Shown: positions 35,513-45,091, counted from the stretch's first letter. The stretch is 64,000 nt of DNA from Pedobacter cryophilus (GCF_005116455.1 NZ_SWBP01000005.1:124001-188000); one strand, 5' to 3'. The notes: generated from the letters alone by a model not told the origin. A program made the numbers and translations.

Positions 35513-36787
35513 ATGTTAATAGAAAAATATCAAATAGATCAGCACAATGGAGAATTGTCTGAGAAACAACAAAATAAATTCAATTTTTTTAAAGCAGAAA
35601 ATCCATCAGCAGAGAGTTTATTGCAAAAATTAGTTGATTTTCAAATTGCAATACCTAGCTGGGCTTTAGGTACAGGAGGAACACGTTTTGGCCGTTTTTC
35701 TGGCGGTGGCGAACCTCGTAACCTGGAAGATAAAATGATGGATATTGGTTTATTACACCAATTAAATCGTTCTAGCGGGGCTATTTCATTACATATTCCT
35801 TGGGATATCCCAGAAGATGTAGAGAAAATTAAAAACCTTGCAGCTTCTTTAGATTTAAAATTTGATGCTGTAAATTCAAATACTTTTCAAGATCAACCTA
35901 ATCAAGCTTACAGCTATAAGTTTGGTTCTTTACAACACGTAGATAAAAAAGTAAGAGACCAAGCCATTGCTCATAACATAGAAGTTATAAAACAAGGGGA
36001 AGCTTTAGGCTCAAAATCTTTAACGGTTTGGTTAGCAGATGGATCTTCTTTTCCAGGTCAATTAAATTTCCGCGAAGCTTTTCAAAATACTTTAGCCAGC
36101 TTAAAAGAAATTTATGCCGCATTACCTGCCGACTGGAAAATGTTTGTAGAATATAAATCTAATGAGCCAAATTTTTACTCAACAACAGTAGCAGATTGGG
36201 GTCAATCATTATTATACGTTACCAAATTAGGTCCAAAAGCTTATACTTTGGTAGATTTAGGTCACCATTTACCAAATGCTAATATTGAGCAAATTGTTTC
36301 TATCCTATTAATGGAAGGTAAGTTAGGTGGTTTCCACTTTAACGATTCTAAATACGGAGATGATGATTTAACTGCCGGAGCAATTAAACCCTACCAATTA
36401 TTCTTAATTTTTAATGAATTGGTAGAAGGTATGGATGCAAATAACATGAACCATGCAACAGATTTAGGTTGGATGATTGATGCTTCTCACAATGTTAAAG
36501 ATCCATTAGAAGATTTATTACAATCTGTAGAAGCTATAATGATGGCGTATGCTCAGGCTTTAATAGTAGATAGAAAAGCATTAAAAGCAGCTCAAAAAGT
36601 AAATGATGTTGCGCTTTGTCAAGAAATTTTACAGGAAGCTCACCGTACAGATGTGCGTTCTTTAGTTGCCCAAGCTCGTTTAATGGCGGGTGGTGCAATT
36701 GATCCAATTGGTTTATTCAGATCTGTAAAAGTGAGAGAAAAACTAATCGAAGAAAGAGGATTAAAATCGGTAGCAACCGGATTATAA
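35513..36787 (+). CDS. rhaI: L-rhamnose isomerase (RhaI type)
   Basis: The 424-residue TIM-barrel protein resembles the Pseudomonas stutzeri type rather than Escherichia coli RhaA. Candidate metal ligands fall at a near-constant offset from that enzyme as I recall its numbering: Glu213 in MFVEYKS, Asp248 and His251 in LVDLGHH, His275 in GGFHFND, and Asp283 in KYGDDD. It converts L-rhamnose to L-rhamnulose in the cytoplasm. It is 29 bp after rhaEW. The 108-bp gap to the kinase holds a hairpin. No truncation is seen. Confidence 0.93.
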   Translation: MLIEKYQIDQHNGELSEKQQNKFNFFKAENPSAESLLQKLVDFQIAIPSWALGTGGTRFGRFSGGGEPRNLEDKMMDIGLLHQLNRSSGAISLHIPWDIPEDVEKIKNLAASLDLKFDAVNSNTFQDQPNQAYSYKFGSLQHVDKKVRDQAIAHNIEVIKQGEALGSKSLTVWLADGSSFPGQLNFREAFQNTLASLKEIYAALPADWKMFVEYKSNEPNFYSTTVADWGQSLLYVTKLGPKAYTLVDLGHHLPNANIEQIVSILLMEGKLGGFHFNDSKYGDDDLTAGAIKPYQLFLIFNELVEGMDANNMNHATDLGWMIDASHNVKDPLEDLLQSVEAIMMAYAQALIVDRKALKAAQKVNDVALCQEILQEAHRTDVRSLVAQARLMAGGAIDPIGLFRSVKVREKLIEERGLKSVATGL

Positions 36788-36804
36788 AAATTACTATTTT
36801 AGAT

Positions 36805-36850
36805 TCACGATTTTAGGTTTCCTTGCAAAAAGGACGATCTAAAATCGTGA
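36805..36850. repeat. Intra-operon hairpin between rhaI and the kinase
   Basis: A 12-bp perfect stem, TCACGATTTTAG with CTAAAATCGTGA, encloses a 22-nt loop. A second short stem, TCCTT with AAGGA, forms inside the loop. There is no T-tract, so termination is not implied. It may affect mRNA processing, or be a member of an extragenic repeat family. Confidence 0.6.
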
Positions 36851-36895
36851 TTCATAAATCTAAAATAAGATAAATCTAAAAGCCAATACAATTTA

Positions 36896-38275
36896 ATGTC
36901 TAAGCCCGTAATCGCCATATTTGACGTAGGAAAAACCAATAAAAAGCTTTTCCTTTTTGATGAAGAATATAAAATCGTTTTTGAACGTTCGGCAAGGTTT
37001 ACAGAAACAAAAGATGAAGACGGCGATTCTTGTGAGAATTTAGAAAGCTTAAGGTTATCAGTTTTTGATTCCTTACGTGAAGTTTTAAGAGAGAAAGAGT
37101 TCAATATTAAAGCTATCAATTTTTCTACTTACGGCGCAAGTTTAGTTTACGTAGATCAAAACGGACAGGCTTTAGCTCCTTTATACAACTATCTTAAAGA
37201 ATATCCCGAAGCTCTAAAAAAGCAGTTTTATGATACCTATGGCGGCGAAGAAGATTTTTCTGTCAGAACATCATCTCCCGTTTTAGGAAGTTTAAATTCA
37301 GGAATGCAATTGTATCGTATGAAATACGAGAAGCCTGAATTATTCAAGCGAATGAAATACGCTTTGCACCTTCCTCAATACATGAGTTCTATCATTACCG
37401 GGAAAATGTATAGTGATATTACCAGCATTGGCTGTCATACCAATTTATGGGATTTTCAAAATAATGCCTATCATGAATGGGTAGCAGAAGAAGGTGTTGA
37501 TGCTAAATTAGCTCCGCTTTTTCCTGGTGATAAAGTAATAACCTCTAGCTTTCCAAGTGATAATTATTTAACAGGCGTAGGCTTGCATGATAGTTCTGCA
37601 GCATTAATTCCTTATTTAGAAAGTTTTAGAGAGCCGTTTGTATTGATATCTACCGGCACTTGGTGTATCAGTTTAAATCCTTTTAACCATAATCCACTTA
37701 CAAAATTTGAGCTAACTCAAGATTGTTTAAGCTACATGACTTTTACCGGTAAGCCCATTAAAGCTTCCCGTTTATTTGCTGGTTTTGAGCATGAACAGCA
37801 GGTAAAAAGAATAGCAGCTCACTACAATCAAGCTATTGGGAAATATAAAACAGTTAAATTTGATATGGCTGTGGTAAAGAAATTTCTTCCTGATAAGCCT
37901 TTGCATCTGTATTTCAATTCTTTAGGTTTTGATTATTTTGACTTTGCCAGAGAAGATCTAAGTCGTTTTAAAAATGACATAGAAGCTTACCATTATTTTA
38001 TTTATACACTTATATTTAAGCAGTTTTTGTCTACCAGCTTAGCTTTAGATAAAACCAATGTAAAAAGGATATTTGTGGATGGCGGCTTTTCTAAAAATTC
38101 AATTTATATGAATTTATTAGCATTAGTTTTTCCAGATATTGAAGTTTATGCCGCATCAATGGCGCAAGCAACCGCAATGGGAGCCGCAGTAGCCATTCAT
38201 CAGCATTGGAATAAACAACAATTGCCTACAGATATGATCACCTTAAAATTATTTGTATCACCAAAAAGTAAATGA
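36896..38275 (+). CDS. rhaB: FGGY-family kinase, L-rhamnulokinase
   Basis: The 459-residue sugar kinase has the N-terminal phosphate-binding loop AIFDVGKTNKKLFLFD, a substrate region with TYGASLVYVD and LYNYLKEYP, the mid-domain STGTWCISLNPF, and the C-terminal ATP-site FVDGGFSKN and ATAMGAAVAI blocks. FGGY kinases phosphorylate ketoses. In this operon the product would be L-rhamnulose-1-phosphate, the substrate of the RhaEW aldolase. The Asp-Gly-Gly-Phe motif is intact. The symbol rhaB is by role and the protein may be a divergent subtype. Its last codons overlap the LutA start by 4 nt (ATGA). Confidence 0.9.
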   Translation: MSKPVIAIFDVGKTNKKLFLFDEEYKIVFERSARFTETKDEDGDSCENLESLRLSVFDSLREVLREKEFNIKAINFSTYGASLVYVDQNGQALAPLYNYLKEYPEALKKQFYDTYGGEEDFSVRTSSPVLGSLNSGMQLYRMKYEKPELFKRMKYALHLPQYMSSIITGKMYSDITSIGCHTNLWDFQNNAYHEWVAEEGVDAKLAPLFPGDKVITSSFPSDNYLTGVGLHDSSAALIPYLESFREPFVLISTGTWCISLNPFNHNPLTKFELTQDCLSYMTFTGKPIKASRLFAGFEHEQQVKRIAAHYNQAIGKYKTVKFDMAVVKKFLPDKPLHLYFNSLGFDYFDFAREDLSRFKNDIEAYHYFIYTLIFKQFLSTSLALDKTNVKRIFVDGGFSKNSIYMNLLALVFPDIEVYAASMAQATAMGAAVAIHQHWNKQQLPTDMITLKLFVSPKSK

Positions 38276-39012
38276 GAGTAGCCTTATTTGTCCCTTGTTA
38301 TGTAGATCAGTTTTACCCGCAGGCAGCCATTGCGAGTTTAGAGTTATTAGAAAAATACGGATGCGAGGTACATTATCCAAAGAATCAAACCTGTTGTGGT
38401 CAACCTATGGCCAATTCGGGTTTTGAGCATTTATCTGGCGGCTGCAATCATAATTTTGTAAAGAACTTTGTTGGATATGATTATATCGTAGCGCCTTCTG
38501 GTAGTTGCGTATTGCATATTAATGAACATTTGCATGATGATGAATTTCCGGCAGAAGCAAAATACATCAGAGAACACACTTACGAATTGATTTCTTTTTT
38601 AACCGATATTTTAAAAGTTAAAAACTTAGAAGCCAGTTTTCCATACAAGGTAGGAATGCACCAAAGCTGTCACGGGCAAAGGGGTTTAAAGCTTGCGCAA
38701 ATGAGCGAACTAAATGCACCCGCTTTTTCTAAACCAATGGATTTGCTAAATATGGTGAAAGACATTGAAATGGTAGAACTAGACCGAAAAGACGAATGCT
38801 GTGGCTTTGGTGGAACATTTTGTGTAGCCGAAGAAGCAGTATCTGTAAAAATGGGAAAAGACAGAGTGGCAGATCATATTAAACAAGGTGTAGATTATAT
38901 TACCGGTGTAGATCTTTCCTGCTTAATGCATATGGAAGGAATATTAAAACGTCAAAACAGCAAAGTTAAAGTCATCCATATTGCCGAGATTTTAAACGGA
39001 AGTATCAAATGA
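38272..39012 (+). CDS. lutA: Lactate utilisation protein A (iron-sulfur oxidoreductase subunit)
   Basis: The 246-residue protein holds two CCG domains: CYVDQFYP with TCCGQPMANSG at about residue 42, and HQSCHGQRG with ECCGFGGTFC at about 180. These Cys-rich motifs, shared with heterodisulfide-reductase and GlpC-like subunits, bind iron-sulfur clusters. LutA, LutB and LutC form the enzyme that oxidises L-lactate to pyruvate in the cytoplasm or at the membrane. The gene overlaps the kinase by 4 nt and lutB by 4 nt, so it is translated with the rhamnose genes. The L-lactate source would be the dehydrogenase part of RhaEW. Confidence 0.95.
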   Translation: MRVALFVPCYVDQFYPQAAIASLELLEKYGCEVHYPKNQTCCGQPMANSGFEHLSGGCNHNFVKNFVGYDYIVAPSGSCVLHINEHLHDDEFPAEAKYIREHTYELISFLTDILKVKNLEASFPYKVGMHQSCHGQRGLKLAQMSELNAPAFSKPMDLLNMVKDIEMVELDRKDECCGFGGTFCVAEEAVSVKMGKDRVADHIKQGVDYITGVDLSCLMHMEGILKRQNSKVKVIHIAEILNGSIK

Positions 39013-40382
39013 AAGTAGCAGACCACGCCCAAAGAGCAGATATTTTTAATCAAGATGAGAAACGGGTTGATTGGCATGATGAAACCCTTTGGTGGATCAG
39101 ACAGAAACGCGATAAAATTGCCCATCAAATTCCGCAATGGGAAGAATTACGTGAAGCCGCCTCATCCATAAAAGCACATACCTTATCAAATCTGCACAAT
39201 TACCTCATAGAATTTGAGAAACATGCAGAACAAAACGGCATTAAAATACATTGGGCAGCTGATGCCAAAGAACACAACCAAATTGTTCATCAGCTGTTAC
39301 AAAAAAATAACATCAATCAACTGGTGAAAAGTAAGTCAATGCTGACAGAAGAATGCCATTTGAACGAGTATTTACAAGAACAGGGAATAGATGTGATTGA
39401 CTCTGACTTGGGCGAACGTATTGTTCAATTAGCTAAAGAACCACCAAGCCACATTGTACTGCCTTGCATTCATAAAACTAAAGAAGAAATAGGAGAGCTA
39501 TTTCATGAGCATTTGGGTACACCCAAAGGAAATTCAGATCCACAGTTATTAACAGAAGCTGCCCGCATACATTTAAGAGATACCTTTTTAACCCGCAAAG
39601 CAGCGCTTACCGGCGTAAATTTTGCTATCGCAGAAACCGGAGAAATCGTAATCTGTACTAACGAAGGTAATGCAGATATGGGCGCCCATTTGGCTGATAT
39701 TCATATTGCCAGTATGGGAATAGAAAAGATCATCCCAAAAAGAGAACATTTGGCAGTATTCCTTAGATTATTGGCCAGAAGTGCAACAGGGCAGCCTATT
39801 ACCACCTACTCCAGCCATTTTAGTAAACCAAGAGCCGGAACAGAAATCCACATCATATTGGTGGATAACGGTAGAACCCGACAATTAGGAAGAGAAGATT
39901 TTAGAAGCTCTTTAAAATGTATTCGCTGTGGTGCTTGTATGAACACCTGCCCGGTGTACAGAAGAAGCGGAGGACATAGCTATCATAACGCAGTTGCAGG
40001 TCCAATCGGTTCTATTTTAGCGCCAAATTTGGATATGAAAGACTTTGCAGATTTACCCTTTGCATCCACTTTATGCGGCTCCTGCACCAACGTTTGTCCG
40101 GTAAAAATTGATATTCATGAGCAGTTGTATAAATGGCGCCAAGTATTGGTAAAAGAAGGACATGTAGATCCTAAAAAAGCAATAGCTATGCAGGTAATGG
40201 CTAAAACTTTGGCCTCACCAACCTTATATCATTTAGCAGGAAAAGCAGCAAGAATAACATTGAAATATGCCCCATTTGTGGTGAACAATAAGTTTAATGC
40301 TTGGTATTTGCAAAGAGAAATGCCCGAAGTGCCTAAAAGCTCTTTTGGCGAATGGTACCAACAAAACAGAAAAGACTCATGA
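39009..40382 (+). CDS. lutB: Lactate utilisation protein B (LUD domain and two 4Fe-4S motifs)
   Basis: The 457-residue protein has an N-terminal LUD domain (about 60-290, containing NFAIAETGEIVICTNEGNAD). Two ferredoxin motifs follow, CIRCGACMNTCPVYR (near 305) and CGSCTNVCPVKI (near 357), and a C-terminal helical domain (DUF3390-like). It carries electrons in the L-lactate oxidation complex with LutA and LutC. The motifs are complete. The stop codon is shared with the start of lutC (ATGA). Confidence 0.95.
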   Translation: MKVADHAQRADIFNQDEKRVDWHDETLWWIRQKRDKIAHQIPQWEELREAASSIKAHTLSNLHNYLIEFEKHAEQNGIKIHWAADAKEHNQIVHQLLQKNNINQLVKSKSMLTEECHLNEYLQEQGIDVIDSDLGERIVQLAKEPPSHIVLPCIHKTKEEIGELFHEHLGTPKGNSDPQLLTEAARIHLRDTFLTRKAALTGVNFAIAETGEIVICTNEGNADMGAHLADIHIASMGIEKIIPKREHLAVFLRLLARSATGQPITTYSSHFSKPRAGTEIHIILVDNGRTRQLGREDFRSSLKCIRCGACMNTCPVYRRSGGHSYHNAVAGPIGSILAPNLDMKDFADLPFASTLCGSCTNVCPVKIDIHEQLYKWRQVLVKEGHVDPKKAIAMQVMAKTLASPTLYHLAGKAARITLKYAPFVVNNKFNAWYLQREMPEVPKSSFGEWYQQNRKDS

Positions 40383-40963
40383 TGAGTAGAGAACAAATTC
40401 TACATGCCGTAAAAATGAACCAGCCGGAAGAATTAGCGCTTCCAAATTTAGACTCATTTTTTGAAAATCAGACTCAAGGAGATATCGCCGAGTTTACCAG
40501 CGTACTACAAGGTATTGGCGCTTTAGTGCTACAGGTAAGAAATCATCAGGAGATGATCAATACGCTAAAAGCACAATTCAAAATAGGAGAGGTAAGAGTA
40601 GTTTCTCCTTTAGAAAGTCTAAGAGAAATTGCAGAACCATTTATTGGTGATGACCCGCATCAATTAGCAAATGCCGAATTGGTGATACTTCCATCTCATT
40701 TTGCAGTTGCAGAAAACGGAGCTTGCTGGTTAAGCGATGCTTTATGTAGCGAAAGAGTGTTACCTTTTATTACCCAACATTTGGTGTTAACAGTCAATAA
40801 AGAAGATATTGTACCCACCATGCATGAAGCTTATGCGAGAATTGGCAAGGCCGATTATGGCTTTGGAACTTTTATAGCAGGTCCATCAAAAACAGCAGAT
40901 ATAGCGCAAAGCTTAGTGTTAGGTGCTCACGGCCCTAGAAGTTTAATTGTTTTTATAATTTGA
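40379..40963 (+). CDS. lutC: Lactate utilisation protein C (LUD domain)
   Basis: The protein is 194 residues from the ATG at 40379, which overlaps the lutB stop by 4 nt; the next codon is also ATG. An earlier in-frame ATG at 40352 lies inside lutB and was rejected. The LUD-domain core is visible as HFAVAENGACWLSD and the terminal FIAGPSKTADIAQSLVLGAH followed by GPRSL. It is the third part of the LutABC lactate oxidase. It ends the rhamnose-lactate operon; the 337-bp gap after it has no strong terminator. Confidence 0.94.
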   Translation: MMSREQILHAVKMNQPEELALPNLDSFFENQTQGDIAEFTSVLQGIGALVLQVRNHQEMINTLKAQFKIGEVRVVSPLESLREIAEPFIGDDPHQLANAELVILPSHFAVAENGACWLSDALCSERVLPFITQHLVLTVNKEDIVPTMHEAYARIGKADYGFGTFIAGPSKTADIAQSLVLGAHGPRSLIVFII

Positions 40964-41082
40964 TGATCTTTTAGAGTTTTCTATCAGCCTTAATTTGAAT
41001 TTTATCGATTTTAAGAAATAAAGAGATTTAAGGGTTTTATAAGCTCCTATTCATTTGTTTTTATTACATAAATTATAAACAT

Positions 41083-41196
41083 TTAGCTCTGTGACCTCCG
41101 TGATCTCTGTGGTTAATTATTCAACGCAAAGATCGCAAAGGGTAAAGGCGAAGAAATATAAGCGTTCTAGCTCTGTGATCTCTGTGGTTAAAATTT
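41083..41196. repeat. Extragenic CTCTGTG-type repeats
   Basis: TTAGCTCTGTGACCTCCG then TGATCTCTGTGGTTAA (41083-41118) recurs in short form as TAGCTCTGTGATCTCTGTGG (41168 onward). A third copy lies at 46028 and an inverted one at 46099. The 337-bp gap 40964-41300 otherwise shows no gene. Confidence 0.7.
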
Positions 41197-41300
41197 AAAA
41201 AATCAGCAATAAAAAGTGTAAATTTTTTGATGTTTATCTCCCTTCAATCAATTATATAAAATAGCTTTCCTATATTAGAAATCGTTTTAACTAAAAAAAG

Positions 41301-43169
41301 ATGATGATTAAGTTGTGCAAAGCTTTACTGCTTGTTATTTGTTTGCCTTTATTTTCTTGCGCACAAAACAATGCAGATTATGTAAAAGAAAACTACAATA
41401 AAATTGAACGCTACATTACCATGCGAGATGGGGTAAAACTATTTACTTCCATTTATATTCCTAAAGACGCATCGGCAAATCAAAAATATCCGGTAATGAT
41501 GCAACGTACCTGTTATAGTGTTGCACCTTACGGCGAGGATAAAATGAGAACAAGTGTGGGCCCGTCAGAATCGATGATGAAAGAAAAATACATTTTCGTT
41601 TATCAAGATGTGCGTGGAAGATGGATGAGTGAAGGTACTTGGACAAACATGACACCCGTAATTGACAATAAAAAATCTAAAAAAGATGTTGATGAAGGTT
41701 CTGATACTTATGATACCATAGATTGGCTGACTAAAAACTTGCCATTTAATAATGGAAAAGTAGGGCAATGGGGTATTTCTTATCCTGGTTATTATACCGC
41801 AGCAGGTCTTTTATCAGGTCATCCGGCATTAAAAGCTTCTTCGCCACAAGCACCAATTTCTGATTTCTTTTTTGATGATTTTCACCATAATGGAGCTTTT
41901 ATTCAGGCTTATTTTTTTACTTTTCCTGTTTTTGGCGTTCAAAAAACCGAAAACACAAGCAAGCCTTGGTATCAAATGCTAGACGCTAAAACTAAAGATG
42001 GCTATCAGTTTGGAATGGATTTAGGTCCGCTAAAAAATGCACAACAATATTATAAAGACAATTTCTTTTGGCAAGAAACCATCGATCATCCCAATTATGA
42101 TGAGTTTTGGCAAAAGCGCAACTTATTACCGCATTTAAAAAATATAAAGCCAGCAGTAATGACGGTAGGCGGTTGGTTTGATGCCGAAGATTTACGTGGC
42201 CCATTAGCCATTTACAAAACCATTGAGAAAAACAACCCGGGAATTTATAATACCATTGTAGAAGGCCCGTTTGGACATGGAAGATGGAGCCGAGAAACCG
42301 GTCATACTATGCACAATGACATTTATTTTGGCGATAGTATTGCTACTTATTACCAAAAAAATATTGAAGCAAAATTCTTTAATCACTTTTTGAAGGGTGT
42401 TGGTGATGGTAAAACAGGCTTGCCCGAAGCTTACCTTTTTGATACTGGCGCAAAAGAATGGAAATCTTATGATCAATGGCCTGCAAAAAATGCCGAAAAA
42501 GTGAAGTTCTATTTGAATGAAAATGGCGCATTAGCTAAAAATACAACAATGGCCATGGCGGCCCGTTCATTTGAAAGCGACCCTATGAAACCTGTTCCTT
42601 ACACCAATGACATTACCACTACTATGGGTTTTACGCCATTTAATTATATGAGCGAAGATCAACGTTTTGCAGGTAGAAGACCAGATGTTTTGGTTTACGA
42701 AACTGAAGTTTTAGAAAATGATATGGTTTTAGGTGGCGAGATTTTAGCTAAATTAAATGTGAGCACCACCGGAACAGATGCAGATTGGGTAGTTAAATTA
42801 ATTGATGTTTATCCGGCAAATGAGCCAAACAACAATTACATGCCAAATAAAAACATCACTTTAAGCAATTATTGGCAAATGGTACGTTCTGAAGTGATGC
42901 GTGGACGTTTTAGAAATAGCTTTGAAAAACCCGAGCCTTTTGTGGCCAATCAACCTACAACGGTAAATATTCCGGTTCAGGATGTGTTGCATACCTTTAA
43001 AAAAGGGCATAAAATTATGGTTCAAATACAAAGTACCTGGTTCCCTTTAATTGATAGAAATCCTCAGAAATATGTTGATAATATTTTTAAAGCCGAGCAA
43101 AGTGATTTTATCAAAGCCACCCATAAAGTATTTAATAACAGCTATATTGAAGTAGAGGTTTTAAAGTAA
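41301..43169 (+). CDS. CocE/NonD family S15 hydrolase (lipoprotein)
   Basis: The 622-residue protein has a lipoprotein signal with Cys20 (PLFSC). An alpha/beta-hydrolase domain (about 35-370) carries the nucleophile Ser160 in GQWGISYPGYY. Candidates for the Asp and His are in the GGWFDAEDLRGP and GPFGHGRW blocks. A C-terminal jelly-roll (about 390-620) with VLVYETEVLENDMVLGG is typical of the X-Pro dipeptidyl-peptidase/cocaine esterase family. Members hydrolyse acyl-amide or ester bonds of peptides or small esters; natural substrate is unknown. It is separated from the rhamnose operon by repeats and may start at either of two adjacent Met codons. Confidence 0.92.
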   Translation: MMIKLCKALLLVICLPLFSCAQNNADYVKENYNKIERYITMRDGVKLFTSIYIPKDASANQKYPVMMQRTCYSVAPYGEDKMRTSVGPSESMMKEKYIFVYQDVRGRWMSEGTWTNMTPVIDNKKSKKDVDEGSDTYDTIDWLTKNLPFNNGKVGQWGISYPGYYTAAGLLSGHPALKASSPQAPISDFFFDDFHHNGAFIQAYFFTFPVFGVQKTENTSKPWYQMLDAKTKDGYQFGMDLGPLKNAQQYYKDNFFWQETIDHPNYDEFWQKRNLLPHLKNIKPAVMTVGGWFDAEDLRGPLAIYKTIEKNNPGIYNTIVEGPFGHGRWSRETGHTMHNDIYFGDSIATYYQKNIEAKFFNHFLKGVGDGKTGLPEAYLFDTGAKEWKSYDQWPAKNAEKVKFYLNENGALAKNTTMAMAARSFESDPMKPVPYTNDITTTMGFTPFNYMSEDQRFAGRRPDVLVYETEVLENDMVLGGEILAKLNVSTTGTDADWVVKLIDVYPANEPNNNYMPNKNITLSNYWQMVRSEVMRGRFRNSFEKPEPFVANQPTTVNIPVQDVLHTFKKGHKIMVQIQSTWFPLIDRNPQKYVDNIFKAEQSDFIKATHKVFNNSYIEVEVLK

Positions 43170-43179
43170 GTTTTGATTT

Positions 43180-43264
43180 GTCATGCTGAATTTATTTCAG
43201 CATCTCATAATACAGACTTTGCATTAAAGGAAAATTTCACATAAGATACCGAAACGAGTTCGGC
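43180..43264. repeat. Palindromic repeat ATGCTGAA/TTCAGCAT and related segment
   Basis: An 8-bp inverted repeat, ATGCTGAA (43183-43190) and TTCAGCAT (43196-43203), is followed by ACCGAAACGAGTTCGGCATG near 43239. The pattern is echoed at 63031-63240 (GTCATCCCGCATTCATTTCG, then GAAACAAGTTCAGCATGAC). It lies in the gap after the CocE gene and has no T-tract. Confidence 0.6.
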
Positions 43265-43314
43265 ATGATAAACACATTGTATGCTGAATTTATTTTAGGT
43301 TGTAGGAGCGTTAA

Positions 43315-43414
43315 CGATTGAAGCGGCATCCTTTTTTTGTCGTCCTGAGCGGAGTCGAAGGATAAACAAAAAAAGATACAGCGAAAAGCGTGTTAAAACG
43401 CCCGAATTAATTTG
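43315..43414. repeat. Modular extragenic repeat, inverted copy with GAGCGGAGTCGAAGG centre
   Basis: The reverse complement of this segment begins GGGCGTTTTAACACGC and ends GCTTCAATCGTTAACGC, matching the ends of the copies at 16330 and 16751. The centre differs: GTCGTCCTGAGCGGAGTC (from 43339) replaces the TTTTTGGC hairpin. The same centre occurs at 48818. Confidence 0.8.
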
Positions 43415-43447
43415 AGATTAATAATTAAAAGAAGTTAACTATAGATA

Positions 43448-45091
43448 ATGAAAAATATTGTTTTAATTCTCCTATTCGTAAGTTCATCTTTAATTGTTAA
43501 TGCCCAACTATTACAAACTAAAGAGCTTTACACCAAAGCAGATACTTTACGTGGCAGTTTAACATCCCCTTTTCGTACCTGTTATGATATCAATTACTAT
43601 CATTTATCGGTAAAGGTAAATCCCGACGATAGGTTTATCAGCGGAAGCAATCTTTTTAAATTTACCGCGACTACCAATTTTAAAACGCTCCAATTTGATC
43701 TTTTTGATAATTTAAACATCGATAAAATCATTTATCAGGATAAAGAAATTGACTATAAAAGAGAGTTTAATGCCGTTTTTATTGATTTCCCTAAAGAGTT
43801 GTTAAAAGGCAAACAAGATAGTTTTACGGTTTATTACTCGGGGAAACCCATTGTTGCAAAAAATGCACCTTGGGATGGAGGTTTTGTTTTTACCAAGCAT
43901 GATGGAGACAAAGACTGGATTGCTACGGCTTGTCAGGGAGTTGGGGCAAGTATTTGGTGGCCAAATAAAGATCAACAAGCTGACGAGGTAGATAGCGCAT
44001 TCATCAGCATTAGCGTTCCAAATGGTTTAACCAATGTTTCTAACGGACGGTTAATGGGTGTTACCGATTTAAAAAATGGCTATTCTCGTTTTGATTGGAA
44101 AGTTGTAAATCCTATTAATAATTATGACATCGCGGTAAACGCAGCTAATTATTTTCATTTTTCTGATAGTTACATTGGCCTAAACGGTAATTTAAGTTTA
44201 GATTATTATGTATTACCAGAAAACGAGGCAAAAGCGAAAAGGCAATTTACTGATGTAAAAAGAATGTTAAAAGCTTTTGAGCATTGGTTTGGTGCATATC
44301 CGTTTTATAAAGATGGATTTAAACTGGTAGAAACACCACATTTAGGAATGGAACACCAAAGTGCGGTAGCTTATGGAAATAAATACCAACAGGGTTATTT
44401 AGGAAGAGACCGATCTGGAACGGGCTGGGGCTTAAAATGGGATTTTATTATTGTGCATGAAGCTGGTCATGAGTGGTTTGGCAACAACATTACAGCAAAA
44501 GACATTGCTGATATGTGGATTCATGAAAGCTTTACAGATTATTCAGAATCTTTATTTGTAGAATATTGGTACGGGAAAGAAGCTGGCGCTGATTATGTCA
44601 TCGGCTTAAGAAAAAATATAGCCAATGATCAACCTGTGATTGGCCCTTACGGAGTGAATAAAGAAGGTTCGTCTGATATGTATGATAAAGGAGCAAATAT
44701 GCTGCATACGCTAAGGACCATTATCAATAATGATGAAAAATGGCGTTCTATTTTGATAGGCTTAAATCAAACTTTCGGGAAGAAAACTACAACAACCCAA
44801 GAAGTGATAAGCTATATCAACAAAGAATCTGGAAAAGATTTAACTAAAATTTTTGATCAGTATTTAAGGTTCAGAAGCATCCCGGTATTAGAAATAAAGC
44901 AAGAAGGCGCTACTATTTTTTATCGTTGGTTATCAAATGTTGAAGGTTTTAATATGCCAATTCAGTTAGATAAAAGTGATGTTTTCCTTTATCCAACCAC
45001 AGAATGGACGGTTTTAAGAACCACAGTTCCTTTAAAAGACATTAAAGTAAAGCGAGATTATTTTATAAATATGAACGTTTTAGAAAATTGA
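43448..45091 (+). CDS. M1 family metallopeptidase
   Basis: The 547-residue protein has a Sec signal (residues 1-20, ending NAQ). An N-terminal beta-saddle domain precedes a thermolysin-like domain. The zinc site is H337-E-A-G-H341 with the third ligand Glu360 exactly 19 residues on, in IVHEAGHEWFGNN and WIHESFTDYSE. The exopeptidase-type motif is GMEHQ (residues 300-304). It lacks the long C-terminal helical domain of PepN, so it is a short form as in the leukotriene A4 hydrolase-like group. Likely a periplasmic or secreted aminopeptidase. Confidence 0.93.
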   Translation: MKNIVLILLFVSSSLIVNAQLLQTKELYTKADTLRGSLTSPFRTCYDINYYHLSVKVNPDDRFISGSNLFKFTATTNFKTLQFDLFDNLNIDKIIYQDKEIDYKREFNAVFIDFPKELLKGKQDSFTVYYSGKPIVAKNAPWDGGFVFTKHDGDKDWIATACQGVGASIWWPNKDQQADEVDSAFISISVPNGLTNVSNGRLMGVTDLKNGYSRFDWKVVNPINNYDIAVNAANYFHFSDSYIGLNGNLSLDYYVLPENEAKAKRQFTDVKRMLKAFEHWFGAYPFYKDGFKLVETPHLGMEHQSAVAYGNKYQQGYLGRDRSGTGWGLKWDFIIVHEAGHEWFGNNITAKDIADMWIHESFTDYSESLFVEYWYGKEAGADYVIGLRKNIANDQPVIGPYGVNKEGSSDMYDKGANMLHTLRTIINNDEKWRSILIGLNQTFGKKTTTTQEVISYINKESGKDLTKIFDQYLRFRSIPVLEIKQEGATIFYRWLSNVEGFNMPIQLDKSDVFLYPTTEWTVLRTTVPLKDIKVKRDYFINMNVLEN

